This document shows, one piece after another, positions 46,776-59,100 of a DNA stretch of 64,000 bases. The notes beneath the pieces are model-generated. The model was not told the DNA's origin. It searched no databases and was given only the letters and a program-made list of their open reading frames with translations. The stretch is from positions 99,218,115 through 99,282,114 of the forward strand of contig OY986435.1 of assembly GCA_963920525.1 (NCBI GenBank), written 5' to 3'. This DNA comes from Dichetophora obliterata. Taxonomy: Eukaryota > Arthropoda > Insecta > Diptera > Sciomyzidae. The position numbers and the translations under genes were made by a program. The stretch's first letter is position 1, and the number at the start of each line of letters is the position of its first letter.

Positions 46776-47553
46776 GTGAAGCTAATAAAAACGTGTTAAT
46801 ATGACGCTTTAAAGTTAGTGGGGGTGTAGATTTAACAATTTGATGACACTAATACCTTTATGTAAAAAAAAAGTAATCCGGATGAAGGTTAATATAGATT
46901 TTAATAGTAAATTAGATTTAAATAAAACATGAGGAATTTAGTTTTCAATTAAAAATCTATTCATACTGCGCGAAAATTATGGAAGACGGTAAGCAAAATT
47001 TTTATTTATTGCAATCTATTTGATATTAAACGGTAATTATTTATCATATTCTTACACAGATATTAAATTGTATTCCATTTATTAACTTTTTCAGCGAAAA
47101 ATTAAAAAAACTTTAAAGTTGTCGTCACTGTTCTCTTATTTAAAATTTCGGTCAAAAACAACTTTCTTTTCCGCAAAAACCTTTGTTTTCTTGTATTTCC
47201 ATATCTTAGTATCGAGTTGCTTCCGTTTTTTGCAAAGTTATCAATCGCTAAATTTATAAAAAAAAAAAATTCTGAAAGTCTCACGTTCGATAACAAAAGC
47301 TACGCAAAAAATTTGCAATATTTAGGTAAATTATCAGCTGAGCATCTGCAACAGAGCTACCAATGAGCAATTATTGAGTGGATCGAACAAGCCCAATATG
47401 TATTCGCAATAGTTTCAATGTTTTGTTTTAAGATAATTTTTATTTTAAAATCCATCAGACTAATCACGTATTTATAAAAACAATTATTATTCTTTATCAC
47501 ACATAAAATGTATATTGTATAACATAAAACTGCGTTATATCCCAGGATGCCGC
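46776..47553. other. 3' flank of the SLC35F6-type gene
   Basis: AT-rich. On the minus strand a consensus AATAAA (plus-strand TTTATT at 47439-47444) lies about 110 bases after the stop codon of the transporter and is a plausible poly(A) signal. No other gene seen. Confidence 0.45.
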
Positions 47554-50191
47554 TTATATAACATCTGCAGGTTGACTCGCGCCAACACTATTCACATTGG
47601 TTCCTGTGTCAACATCTAAGTCGACATAGCGTCTACGTACCAAACTTGCTAACAGCGATCGGTACCATTCCACAAAGACAGCATTTCGATATGCTATAGT
47701 ACCCATTATTATTATAATAGACGCCATCAAAACGCCTATATTCATCATTTCCCATTCAAGAACTAAAACGGCCAACCAAATAAATACTATTCGCAAATTA
47801 TCCGCCAATAAACGATTTGTTGCCGAAGAGAATTTAGTTATGCTAAGTGCAGTAAAATTATAGCAAGTTGTGGATATTATAAATATGCTCATGATGAGAA
47901 TCAGCCAAGAGTTAGAAACTAGTTGAGGAACTACATCTGTTAAATCGTCAAACACACCATGTGAGTTGTTTCCAAAAGGAACTGCAACATGAATAAAATG
48001 GAAAGCGACGGCTAACATTCCAGTTATTATCAACCCATATATGCCTTGCCAACCAATTGCTTGCAAAGCGGGAATATCAAGTCCCTTTACGTATTTTTCC
48101 TCGTATACAAATTGAGCAGCATTAAATATTTGAGCACAAATTATCAATAGGTCACCTGTCAAAATTGAATTTGCGTCGACTTTGGATAGCGTAGTGTTGT
48201 CATAGTATACACGATGGATATCGATCGAAACTAAAATTATTGCGCCACAAAGTATTGTCAATATGGACCACCAATGACGAGAGCCAAGTGTCTGATTAAG
48301 ATGCATAGAGCTAAAACTTCCAACGAACATTATGCAAATACCTGAAAAAAAGAGTTTTTAACAAAAATCGTACATAAAAAAAGGTGCGGTGAGTTCATTA
48401 AGAGTTTGGAGGCAGTCAGAAGTATGCAAAAAACAAAAACTTTAAATATTTTTTTTGTCAGTAATTTAATTTATTTTATAAAACATTAATACTAAATTAA
48501 TATATTATGTTTTAAGTTGTATATGTAGTTATGAGTTTTTATCGAAACTATGTTTTCAAAGTCGGTGACCACTGAAATTCAAAAACCACTCTATGGATTT
48601 GAATGAAATTTGTGCAGCTTTTTGAAAGCATAAAAACTAATGCCTGATCGAAGGAATATTTTTTTAAAACTTCTAATTCTTATAAACAATGAATTGACTG
48701 TTGCATTTTTCCTTGAAAATCCGTTTTTTCCGTTTATTAGTCGGATTCTTCCCAAAAATTAATCCGTTAATTAGTAAGTGTACATAATTCTGTGGTCAAA
48801 AGCACTAAGCGCTTAAGTCGACTTAAGACAAAACTGAGTTATTGATGTAGATGTGTTTCAAGCATATAGCTTTATAAGCACACAAAATCTGGAGCTTCTA
48901 GCATGACCCTAGCCAAAGTTATGACACAAAAACAAAAGACTCTTTCATACAATTCATATGGCGATTGAAAACTTTAACACGAGATTACTCGAAACAGCAA
49001 TTTTTGACTTAAGCGCTTAGTGCTTTTGACCACAGAATTAATTATTTTTTAGTGCAACCCTGAATTAGATATTCTAAAAAAACTTTTAAGTGTGAAAAAT
49101 TCTTTTTCAGAATGTGTTCATGTATCCTTTTTGATTTAGTGCATTGCAGAGCCAAAAAACTAAAGACACTTCGTTTTTCGGCAGAAAGGGGAATTTGTGA
49201 CCTTGTCCCCTAAACAATTTCCTTCTTGTCTAAACCCTACATATGCAATAAGCCAAAAATAATATCGTCAAGATAGATTGTTGGCCCGCAATTATCTTTT
49301 TTCATTGCTAAATCATTTTTGTCCGAGTTAGTTATCAGTGAGTAAGCCCACTAATGTCCTGCAATCTCTGCACGGGCGTGCCAAGAACAGAGTTCGTTTC
49401 GATTAACTACTTTAATTTTAATTAAAATTGTTTGCTGTATGTATTAGATTTTTAAGAATTAATCTGTAATGGCATACAACGGTAGATGGTACAAGAATAA
49501 ATAAATAAATTAAGTTAATTATTTTTATGTACCACCGGCATACTCAACAAAATGCGTATCGATTAAAGTTTACTCAATTTGGAAAAACTTCTTACACAAA
49601 ACTTTTTATTTGATAAGACCGACAAAAACAATTAAATAAAAGATACCTACCTCTTAATAATTGAAAACTGGTAACATAAGTTAAATACAAAGCGGTAAGA
49701 AGCATAATTGTAGCGACTACATCACACAATGCAGGAAACATAAAAATTCTTATAGAGAATTCCCGCTCGCCTCTTGTTATAATATGGGTGTTTTCGGAAC
49801 CATCCTAGGAAGATTTTTATTGACTTATTTATGACTTTTATTTATGACTTTTCAAAAGTAATTTTTATTCATTATTTTTGTAGTAAAATGTGAATTTATA
49901 CTAATACTTACTTCTCTTCGTTTAAGAAGAAAAAAGGTTATTTTATACAATACTAGGCAAAGTATTTCTCCAATAAACATAAGGCCTGCCTGTACGGCAG
50001 GATGCTGAAAACTGCGCCATTTGCCGTCACTGCATTCGCCTTGCAATATGTTTAAGCATCTCAATTTGTCAAAAGAAAATATAGTCAAAATAATTTTCAA
50101 TCACAAAAGTTTTTTGTTGCACTTACTTTAACAGTAAAACATTGCAGGTGCCTGACAACACAAATAGTTGCAGAAGCAAATTTTTATTCAT
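47554..50191 (-). CDS. SLC35F6: SLC35F6-type multi-pass transporter, complete, four exons
   Basis: Drug/metabolite-type transporter of the SLC35F6 group, placed in lysosomal or mitochondrial membranes in mammals; its substrate is not established. Exons on the minus strand: 50191-50127, 50059-49912, 49804-49651 and 48341-47554. Lengths of 65, 148, 154 and 788 bases sum to 1,155, giving 384 codons plus stop, with consistent phases and GT-AG ends. Human SLC35F6 is about 371. The N-terminus MNKNLLLQLFVLSG is a hydrophobic segment. Family blocks are SFQHPAVQAGLMFIGE, FPALCDVVATIMLLTALYLT, TSFQLLRGICIMFVG, FVYEEKYVKGLDIPALQAIG and SATNRLLADNLRIVFIWLAV. About ten membrane helices are expected. The tail is hydrophilic. 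No break is seen, so it is probably functional. The large last intron carries the MITE at 48.8 kb. Confidence 0.93.
48785..49040. mobile_element. MITE in the SLC35F6 intron, perfect 35-bp inverted repeats
   Basis: Bases 48785-48819 (TAATTCTGTGGTCAAAAGCA, then CTAAGCGCTTAAGTC) are exactly inverse to 49006-49040. The outermost TA at each end may be the target duplication, making this Tc1/mariner-like. The interior is non-coding. It lies in the intron between exons 3 and 4. Confidence 0.85.
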
Positions 50192-51380
50192 CCCTCTGGC
50201 CTAGGCAATGTCAATTTATAAATTAAATATAAAAAGCTGATTGCAGAACATGATAAGCCACATTGATTTCAACATGAAGCTGTATAAAAAATAACTTCAC
50301 TAACAATTTCGAATTAAACCTCATTATAGCTTATTTTAAAAATATAATTTTGTAGCAATTGTTTTTCTAAAAAGCAGTTATTGAAATGTTATGATTTTAT
50401 GGCAAATCATGTTTTAACAATAAGCTCTTTGTACATATGTTTGTTTAATCTTTACAGTAAAAATGATCCACAAATAAGCTGACCCGAAAAAAATGTTCAA
50501 TGAATTCAATTAGTATATAAACTCTTGATAAATATTATTGATATTTTTATAAGTGTAACAGGTAACATTAGCTTTGGAAGATGAGTATTTATTTACTAAA
50601 TTTTTATTTAATTGATATCAATCAAGGACACAGATATTATTTTTATCAAACAGCTGCGATAAAATTGCAACACGAACAAAATTGCAATCAGTGTTGCATA
50701 GTACATACTTTAATAGTGATAGACATTAGTACGTTTTTAAAGGAAGTAGTTTATGATGTAAAAGGGCTGACACATAAGCGAACTTGTTCTTCGAACAATA
50801 TGGCGGAGCGAACATGTTGGAAGAAGCTAGCGTTCAAATTGAACGAACATGTTCGTAGAGCATGTAATTTTTTCTTGTTTTTCGCCATAATTTTGTTATA
50901 GATATTGATAACGCAGCAACATGAACAATAAAGAATTTAATTTTCGCTACAGAATTTCATTAGGTATGACGCTTACGTAAAACGTTTAGAACACGTTCGT
51001 CAAACATCTCTTGATCGACGGAGAAAATACAAAATTAAAATTTTTGCCAACAAGCCAACAGGTTCGACTAACTGTCGAACTAGCTTCTTAAAAAAAAAAA
51101 AAAAAACTAGCGAACTGGCTCGAACATGGGCGCCGCTCGACATGTGTGAAATCATATACGACTTTAACAGTGAGTTGATCGCAGCTTAATTACTCGAAGA
51201 CTTATGAAGATGAAATGTAGTTTTTTCCGAAACAGAATGTCTAGTCAGCTAAGTGATTGACTCCTTACAGAGTTTTTGTTGTTGTTGTTGCCTTCTTAAA
51301 TCCTACTCTATATAAAGCTCACAATAAAATTTATGTAATAATTTGAACATAATAGATCACAATGAATTAACTAATTAAAT
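50192..51380. other. 5' flank of the transporter gene and spacer
   Basis: AT-rich from 50192 to about 50760. From about 50770 to 51150 the words GAACATGTTCG, CGAACTTGTTC and GCTCGAACATG occur in both orientations around short A runs, suggesting a worn inverted-repeat element that I cannot delimit. No TATA box or initiator can be assigned with confidence. Confidence 0.4.
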
Positions 51381-51408
51381 AATTACTTACTTACTTACTT
51401 AGTTGGCG

Positions 51409-53157
51409 CTACAACCGTATGTCGGTCTTGGCCTCATCTAAGAATTTGCGCCAGCCATTTCTGTCTTTCGCTTGCTGGCGCCAGTTGGAAATTTCAAGCT
51501 TCGTCAGGTTGTCCTCCACTTGGTCTTTCCAACGAAGATGCGGTCGTCCTCTTCTGCGTTGACCGCCGCTGGGTACCGAATCGAATGTTTTCTTCACTGG
51601 AGCATCGTCTTTCATGCGCTGAACATGACCAAGCCAGCGAAGCCGCTCGATTTTAATGCGCTTGTTTATGTCGATGTCAGCGTACAGCTCATACAGTTCA
51701 TCATTCCACCGTATTCGGTACTCGCTATTGACGCAGATTGGTCCGTAGATCTTACGAAGAATCTTTCTCTCGAATGCTCCTAAAGTCTTTTCATCTAAAC
51801 TGCTCAGCGTCCAGGTTTGTGATGCGTAAAGTAGGACGGGCATGATGAGCGATTTATAGAGCGTGATTTTCGTTCGTCGAGAGAGGGCTCTGCTTCTCAA
51901 TTGCCTACTGAGCCCAAAGTAACACCTGTTGGCAAGAGTTATTCTTCGTTTGATCTCAATGCTGATGTCGTTGGTTGAATTAATGCTGGATCCCAGATAA
52001 ACGAAGTTCTTCACAACCTCGAATGAGGTATTGTCAACGGTAACGTGGGTTCCAAGACGCTGGGACTGTTTGTTTGTTGACACTAAGTATTTCGTCTTAT
52101 CTGCATTCACTGACAGACCCATTTGACTCGACTCTCTTTCTAATCTGGAAAATGCTGCACTGACTTCGCGCGTATTATGGCCAATGATATCTATGTCATC
52201 AGCATACGCAAGCAGCATAACACTCTTGTAGAATATTGTGCCACTACGTCTCAGATCAGCAGCTCGGATGATCTTTTCCATCATTAGGTTGAAAAAGTCG
52301 CACGATAAGGAATCACCTTGTCTGAAACCTCGTTTGGTAATAAATGGTGGGGAGAGGTCCTTCCCGATTTTAGCTGCGCTGCTGGTGTTGCTCAGTGTCA
52401 TCCTGCAAAGTCGTATTAGTTTTGCAGGAATACCAAATTCAGACATGGTGGAGTACAGGTGCTTCCTTATTGGGCTGTCGAAGGCGGCTTTGTAGTCGAC
52501 AAAAAGATGGTGGGTGTCGACTTGTTTTTCTTGAGTCTTCTCCAAGATTTGTCGTAGCGTGAAAATCTGGTCGATGGTGGACTTTCCACGTCTGAAGCCA
52601 CACTGATAAGGTCCGATCAGTTCGTTTACAATGGGCTTCAATCTTTCACATAAAACGCTCAGAAGGCTTATCCCACGGTAATTGGCACAGATAGTGGGAT
52701 CGCCTTTCTTGTGGATTGGGCAGAGCACACTGAGATTCCAATCGTTCGGAATGCATTCTTCCGACCATATTCTGCATAGAAGCTCGTGAATGCATTTAAG
52801 TAGAGCTTCGCCTCCGTTCTTAAACAGCTCAGCAGGTAAGCCATCAGCTCCCGCGGCTTTGTTATTTTTAAGCCGAGCTATAGCTGTCAGAACTTCATCA
52901 TAGTCGGGCAGCGGAAACTCGACGCTGTCATCCGCAATTGGGGTTTCCGGAATATCATCTCTATTGGCGGGATTGTTGTCAGCGTCGCCATTTAGAATTT
53001 TAGAGAAGTGTTCCCTCCATAACGTCAGTGTACTCTGGACATCTGTCACTAGATTCCCGTTTTCATCTTTGCAGGAAGAGGCCCCGGTTTTAAAACCATC
53101 GGCAAGGCGTCTTATTTTTTCGAAAAATTTTCGGGCCTCATTCCTGTCACCATACAT
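51409..53157 (-). pseudogene. LINE reverse transcriptase, 582-codon open frame
   Basis: The minus-strand frame from the in-frame MYGDRNEARKFFEKI carries the RT. Blocks in order: KAAGADGLPAELFKNGG, WNLSVLCPIHKKGDPTICAN, YRGISLL, GFRRGKSTIDQIFTL, HHLFVDYKAAFDSP (first catalytic D), GFRQGDSLSCDFFNLMME, LLAYADDIDIIGHN (YADD box) and LSVNADKTKYL. The C-terminal section reads LRWLGHVQRMKDDAPVKK, then RRRGRPHLRWKDQVEDNL. The whole RT frame is open. The stretch between YRGISLL and VLCERL seems a few residues shorter than I expect, perhaps an in-frame deletion. It is separated from the endonuclease by a frameshift, so the original polyprotein is broken. Confidence 0.88.
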
Positions 53158-54334
53158 CTCAATCTTCTCCTGCTCGCGCTTTTCTGCCTCTCTTTTTTTC
53201 CGCCTGAAATATGTCTCTCTTCCCTCCTCTTTTCTTTGTATCGCTCCTTAGCAGCGCGCGTTACAACCGACTGCAGGGTGGCTTTGTAGGCGGCGTCTTT
53301 CTCTGCAGTGGCGTCGCGACACTCCTGGTCGTACCACTGGTTTCGGCGAGGGCGTTGGTAGCCAATCACCTCTTCAGCAGCCGCACGCATGGAGTTGGAA
53401 ATGTGTGTCCACTGCGCGCATATATCATCGATTGGAGGAGTGCTTTGAAGCAGGAGTGAGAGTCGAGTGGCGACAGCATAGGCTATCTGTTTCGATTGCA
53501 GCTTGTCGACGTCTAGCTTTCTCTGTGTAGGGTTGCGTGTATTCTTAGCTGCGCACAGACGTGTACGGATCTTGGCTGCAACAAGATAGTGATCTGAGTC
53601 AATGTTTGCACCACGGATCGTGCGTACATCCAATACACTGGAAGAGTGCCTTCCGTCGAATAAAACGTGATCAATTTGATTTTTTGTTTTTTGATCAGGG
53701 GACATCCAGGTGGCTTTATGAATATTGGGATGCTTGAATCTAGTGCTACTTACGACCATGTTTCGTGCTGCGGCGAAGTCAATCAGCCTCATTCCGTTAT
53801 CGGAGGTGTTGTCGTGGAGGCTGAACTTTCCGACTGTTGGACCAAAAATATTTTCCTTGCCCACCGTAGCGTTGAAGTCACCAAGCACGATTTTAACGTC
53901 GTGGCGGGGGCAGCGCTCGTAAGCATTTTCAAGGCGCTCGTAGAAAATTTCCTTGTTCTCATCGTCCTTGTCTTCTGTCGGAGCGTGCGCACATATTAGG
54001 CTTATATTGAAAAATCTAACCTTGATGCGGATTATGGCAAGTCGTTCGTTCACAGGTGTGAATCGCAGGACGTGGGCCGTAGTCTCTTGCCAACTACAAA
54101 TCCGCATCCAAACTCGTGCTTCTCCGCATGGCCGCTGTAGTAGATATCACAGGGTGCATGCCGAATGCAACCCTGTCCCTTCCATCGCATTTCTTGGATA
54201 GCAGTGATATCAGCTTTGTATCTTCCCAAGACATCAGTCAGTTGGATAGAGGCACCTTCCCAATTAAGGGTTCGGACATTCCAGGTGCATATCCGTAAAT
54301 CATTATCAGTTTTTCGTTTGCGGTAGTCGTCATC
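53112..54334 (-). pseudogene. LINE endonuclease of copy B, frame-broken
   Basis: The start codon is at 54334 as in copy A (MTTTANEKLIMIYGYAPG). The frame breaks near 54076, where GTGGGCC replaces copy A's GTGGGGTC, then continues from 54107 to 53112. Endonuclease blocks are intact: AHAPTEDKDDENKEIFYERL, VLGDFNATVG, NQIDHVLFDGRHSS and NIDSDHYLVAAKIRTR. A second break lies at about 53209, where one T/A is missing (GAAAT against GAAAAT in A), so the last 40 or so codons are out of frame relative to the RT. Two small lesions silence an otherwise well-kept copy. Confidence 0.85.
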
Positions 54335-54389
54335 AGATTTGGGGATCAGTTTTCTTCTATTCTTTTGTGTTTTTTTGTGTTTTAATAAA

Positions 54390-54485
54390 TAATTACAATA
54401 ATTAAATTAAATAATCGTGAACTTTTCTACAATATCGCTACCATAACAGTTCACGACAGTTGACTTTTCTGAATGCGGCCAATTT
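54390..54485. mobile_element. End fragment of the GGCCGCATTCAG MITE family
   Basis: TCGCTACCATAACAGTTCAC, then GACAGTTGACTTTTCTGAATGCGGCCAAT in pieces, follow the right end of the 36.4-kb MITE (GCGCTACCATTACAGTTCAC, then CTGAATGCGGCC). Only one end is visible. It directly abuts the 5' side of LINE copy B. Confidence 0.5.
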
Positions 54486-54755
54486 TCGCTTTCTCATCGG
54501 TTTCAGATTTTCTATAAGCTGTCAACTTCGTTTTGACAGTTTCGGCAGTCGTCTCTCCGAAATGCTTCTACCTTATCTAATTTTACTATAGGCTATCACA
54601 CAGCAAACGAAATGGTGATTATGCAAAACATGACATGATTACGATTTCCTGGGCGCCGCGGCTTGAAAGGGTTTTTTTATTCAAAATAATAAAAATATGG
54701 CGGTTTGGTCGAACAAAAAATCGATAACCGAACTAGTTTCTTTTGTTTATTTCTA

Positions 54756-54901
54756 TTTTGTATCTTTTGTTTTAGCGAAGCTGTAACCGTCAAAATTTTA
54801 AATGTCGTTTTCCATGTAAAAATACACTTAATCAACAGTTTTTTTTTTCTAAATTCTAACTTTGGACAATAACAGCTTCGCTAAAACAAAAGATACAAAA
54901 T
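54756..54901. repeat. Inverted repeat, 30-bp arms
   Basis: ATTTTGTATCTTTTGTTTTA plus GCGAAGCTGT at 54756-54785 is exactly inverse to 54872-54901. The loop is about 86 bases. It is a possible tiny MITE; weaker pairing continues to ACTAGTTTC/GTTGATATT outside. Confidence 0.65.
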
Positions 54902-55574
54902 TAGTTGATATTTCGTTGGATAATCTCAAAATTTTTGCTCCGCTACCGCATACGCCACAATAGAGGTTGATATTCTGATTGAAAAGTTGATATTTTTTCT
55001 AAATTACAAAGTATAATTTTTTATTTTATGGTCAGTAGTTTAGATTCTAGATCAATAATACTAAACACGTGCCAAAAACGTAAAACACCCTGTATCTTGA
55101 AAATTTTACAATATAGGAGGAAACTGGGAACATATTTGAAACCAGCGTTGAAAGTACATTTAAGAATGATAATGGGTTTATCGGATACGAAATTTGTAAA
55201 CTAGCATTATTTATCCAAACATTTCTCAATATAAGAATACTGCTATTATTTCGTTCGCAGCTGTATATACTTGGACCTCCTAAGCTCAAATATATACATT
55301 AAAAAATCCGCTTACAAGTGGTTTAGGAGATAAAATTAGTGAAAGTTTGAAATTTACCGTTTCAGGCGTGTTTTTAACATTCCGTACAAGGGAAAATCAC
55401 ATTTATCTGGCTATAATTGTCTTTTTAATAGAATTTAATATTTTACATTATTTTAATTTTGAGCTATTTAGATCAATTAAGTTTGAAGAAGGTAACAACA
55501 ACTACTCTGTATAGAGTCAATCATACATCAGCCTGTTTCGGAAATCACTTTATTCCCTCTTCAGTAGTCTTGAG
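54902..55574. other. Spacer, nothing recognised
   Basis: An 80-codon minus-strand frame (55047-55289) has no recognisable pattern. No terminal repeats noticed. Confidence 0.4.
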
Positions 55575-56140
55575 TGATTCCAACCCACTGTTTAAGTCTT
55601 ATGCGAAACTTGCACGGTCAATCATTTGACGTCCAGCATGTGTATGAGTAGATTGATGCTAGCCCTTGCGCACATTAATAACATCGTCAAATTTTTCTTC
55701 TGCATTATTTTTAATGGAACACAGACGTGCGATGAGTTAAACGGACGATTGTATCGCTCATATTCCATTACTTGTTTATCAAGTAATTATTAGCTACGCA
55801 TTTAAAATCGTAAAAATAAAAGGAAAAGAGTCAATAAACTCTGCCAAAAGTGTTTATCCTCTTAAATTTATTATTTATGCTCTTTTTTTCCTGCAGTCAT
55901 GTTAACTGAACGTCAAAAGCAAACAAAATGACGAAAGATTGATCAATCAAGCCCTTACACACATCCAGCCGCTTGACCAGCATTGCAAAATATCTAAAAA
56001 TTTAGATTTTGATCAATCAAGCCATCAACGTGTCTGTGTAAAGCGTTCAAACAAACTATTTACTAGCACATATACCTGATTGACGTCAGATGATTAACCG
56101 TGTAAGGTTCGCATAATATGATTTAACACCTGTTTGAATC
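55575..56140. mobile_element. Imperfect inverted-repeat element, about 565 bp
   Basis: TTATGCGAAACTTGCACGGT plus CAATCATTTGACGTC on the left pairs with the inverse of TTATGCGAACCTTACACGGT plus TAATCATCTGACGTC on the right. Weaker pairing reaches the outer ends. Interior words TTGATCAATCAAGCC repeat (about 55940 and 56010). Non-coding. Confidence 0.6.
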
Positions 56141-56149
56141 TTCTATATA

Positions 56150-59100
56150 CAGGGGGTTCCGTATTAAAAGGACAATCCTGCGGCAGTTGGTTCCTTGGGT
56201 CAAGAAAAAGAAAAAATTGTATGGCAGGGGGGCCATCTCCCCCCTTTTCAGAGTTATAAGGGAAAATTTACTTAAAATCACTTAAAAAGATTTAATCAGC
56301 TCTACACTTATAACTTTAAAATTAGAGGAACTAGAAAAAAGTTAAGGACCATTTTGGAAACGTAATTAAATAACAAATACCGTCAATAACTACCGTGAAA
56401 TTTATAATTTTTTGGTAGCATTTATTTGAAAAAACGATTAAAAAATTTTTAAATTCATAATAATTGCTCAAAATGCCCTCCATGCCATATTTTACCACCA
56501 TGAGAAAAGCTCACGTTTTTATTTTTTTTTTGTTAAGTTGCACAATTGAATTATTACACACAAATGTGATTAAACGGTTTTGATAAAACTACATTTTCGT
56601 TTATTGTCTACCTTAAATAACTTAGCTTAACAAGTTTTTTTAAACACTTTTTTTTTTAATTAAGGCTATCAAAAAATTATAAGTTCCTGGTTAATTATTG
56701 ACTAAACGTAAGAACTTTGAACAATAACTTTGAAAACAAACACTTAGGAGGTTAAAACTGCATCATTAGAAAAAATAAAATCTTAGACAAATTTTCGTGC
56801 AAATCGAATTTGACAGAAAAAAATTAGTAATATAATTTTTTTTTTTTATATAAAAAACTAGCTGAAACCCGGTGCGTTGCTGCCACTCTTCCTTGTCAAA
56901 CGCCCATAAAATGTTATCAGTTAAACAGCATTTCAAAATTGAGGTCGAATACTGAATTCCGAGACTGTGCGACCTATATTCACAAAGCTATTCGATATGA
57001 CAACTTTTAGTTGTATGGGAAGTGCCACGCCCTCTTGATCACCGCTCATAGAATGTAATCAATTAAACTGCATGTGTACTTGGAGGTCGAATACCGAATT
57101 CCAAAAATGTGCGACATATAACTCCAAAACTATTCGATAGCACAAATTTTGGTTATATGGGAGGTGCCACTCCCCTTTGTCCTACGCCCATAAAATTTTA
57201 CTAATGAAACTGGATGTGTAAATTGAGGTCGAAAACTGAATTCTGAGGCTGAGTTACCTATAACTCCAAAGCTATTTGATATCGCAAGTTTGGGTTCAGT
57301 TGGAGGTGTTTTCCCCCCCAACAAACTCTAAAAATTTTTATCTGTAAATCTGCCTGTGTAAATTTTGGTCGAATACTGAATTTCAACACTGTGCTACCTT
57401 GAACTCCAAAGCTATTCGATATCACAAATTTTCGTTGTATGGGAGGTGCCAACCCCTTAATCAACGCTCATAAAATGCAATCACTGAAACTGCATGTGTA
57501 CATTGAGGTCCAACACTGAATTCAAAAACTGTGCGACCTATAACCCCAAAGCTATTTGATATCTCTAATTTGTGTTAAATAGGAGGTTTCACGCCCCTTG
57601 TCGTATGCCCATAAAATGTGATTAATGAAACTTCATGTATAAATTGAGGTCGAATACCGAATTCTTACGCTGTCAACCTATAACTTCAAAGCAATTCGAT
57701 ATCGCATATTTGGGTTGTAAGGGAGATGTCACGCCCCCCTGTCCAACGCCCATAAAATGAAATCATTGAAACTGCATGTGTAAATTGAGGTCAAAAACTG
57801 AATTCCAAAACTGTGCGGCCTATAACTTCAAAGCTATTCGATATCGCAAATTTGGGTTATATGGGAGGTGCTCCTCCCCCTTGTCCAACTCCCATAAAAT
57901 TTCATCACTGAAACAGTACGTCTAAATTGTGATCGAATACCGAATTTCTAAGCTGTGCGACCCATAACTCTAAAGCTATTCGATAACACAAATTTTTTAT
58001 ATATTTGTGAGAGGTAAAAGGGGGTGAGGCATTTTTTATGTGCATTTTTTATTTTCAATAGTTTCGAAGTATTTTGATATTTTCTTAAAAGTAGGCGTAG
58101 GTGAAGTGTGACCACGCAAATTTTTATTAAAGTTAATGACTGTTATCATTATCTTGTTTACCAAATTTTAGTTTAAAACGACCAAAACCGTCTTAAATAA
58201 AGCATTTTTATTGATTTGTGGGCGATGAAAGGGGGTGTGGCGTTATTTTTTTCCTAAACCTTTGCGTAGCAGTTACGAACAAACCCGTAGAAGGAAGTAT
58301 CCAATTTGGTCAAGTTGTTTTCAAGTTTTAAGCATCCGAACAAATCACGATTCATTTTTATACACACAGATATTGATTTGTGGGTGGTAAAAGTGGGCGT
58401 GAAAACATTTATATATCGTAACTGCCTCTTGGAGCACCTTCACAGCAAGTTTCAGTATAAAAATGTGTAGAACTCCAGAATTGCCATGATTTAAAAAAAG
58501 TAGGCGTATATATATTGCGATCACGCCCATTTTTTTACAGTTACCGACAGTAACCATCTGAACAAAATTATTAAATCTTAGTTTCTTACGATCGAAACCG
58601 TCTGATATATATCCTTTTTTTGGTTTGTGATCGATAGCGCAAATTTAGCTTGTATAGGAGGTACCACGCCCCTCGCTTAAACGTTACCTACCAAATTTTA
58701 GTCTAATACGATCAAAACCGTGCGAAATATAGCATTTTTGTTGTTTTTCAAGTGGTTAAAAGGGGTGCAGCAAAATATTTCCCTTGAGTCATCTCGAAAT
58801 CGAAACAAATCGACTGCCCAAATTTTAGCTCAATTTAGGTTAAGCCTGGCGCGTTAAAAGTGAGTTTTACTAAAGTGGGACAGGCCTATTTTTAGTGCAC
58901 TTGCCGAGAGTAGCCATATGAACTGAATTACAAAATTTTTGTCGAATACGACCCAAACCGTTGAAATAAAACGATTTCATTGGTTTGTGGGCGGTAAAAG
59001 GGGGCGTTGAAACCAATTTTTAGTGCAGTTGCTGACAGTAACCGTACAAACTGAGCCAACATTTTAGCTCAATCGACCCAGTAGTCAATTTTAACGATTT

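Larger units (their letters stand above)
51381..54378 (-). mobile_element. RTE/CFDP2-like LINE, copy B (near full length)
   Basis: Same family as copy A at the window start, here with endonuclease, RT and the 3' end. The 3' end on the minus strand finishes with a (TAAG)n tail (plus-strand ACTTACTTACTTACTT at about 51384-51400), the short-repeat tail usual for RTE-type elements. The 5' end is near 54378, where similarity to copy A ends. Length about 3.0 kb. Confidence 0.9.

Noticed and set aside
51000..51200. Possible MITE with GAACATGTTCG ends
   Set aside because: Words occur in both orientations but no defined pair of ends or target duplication could be fixed.
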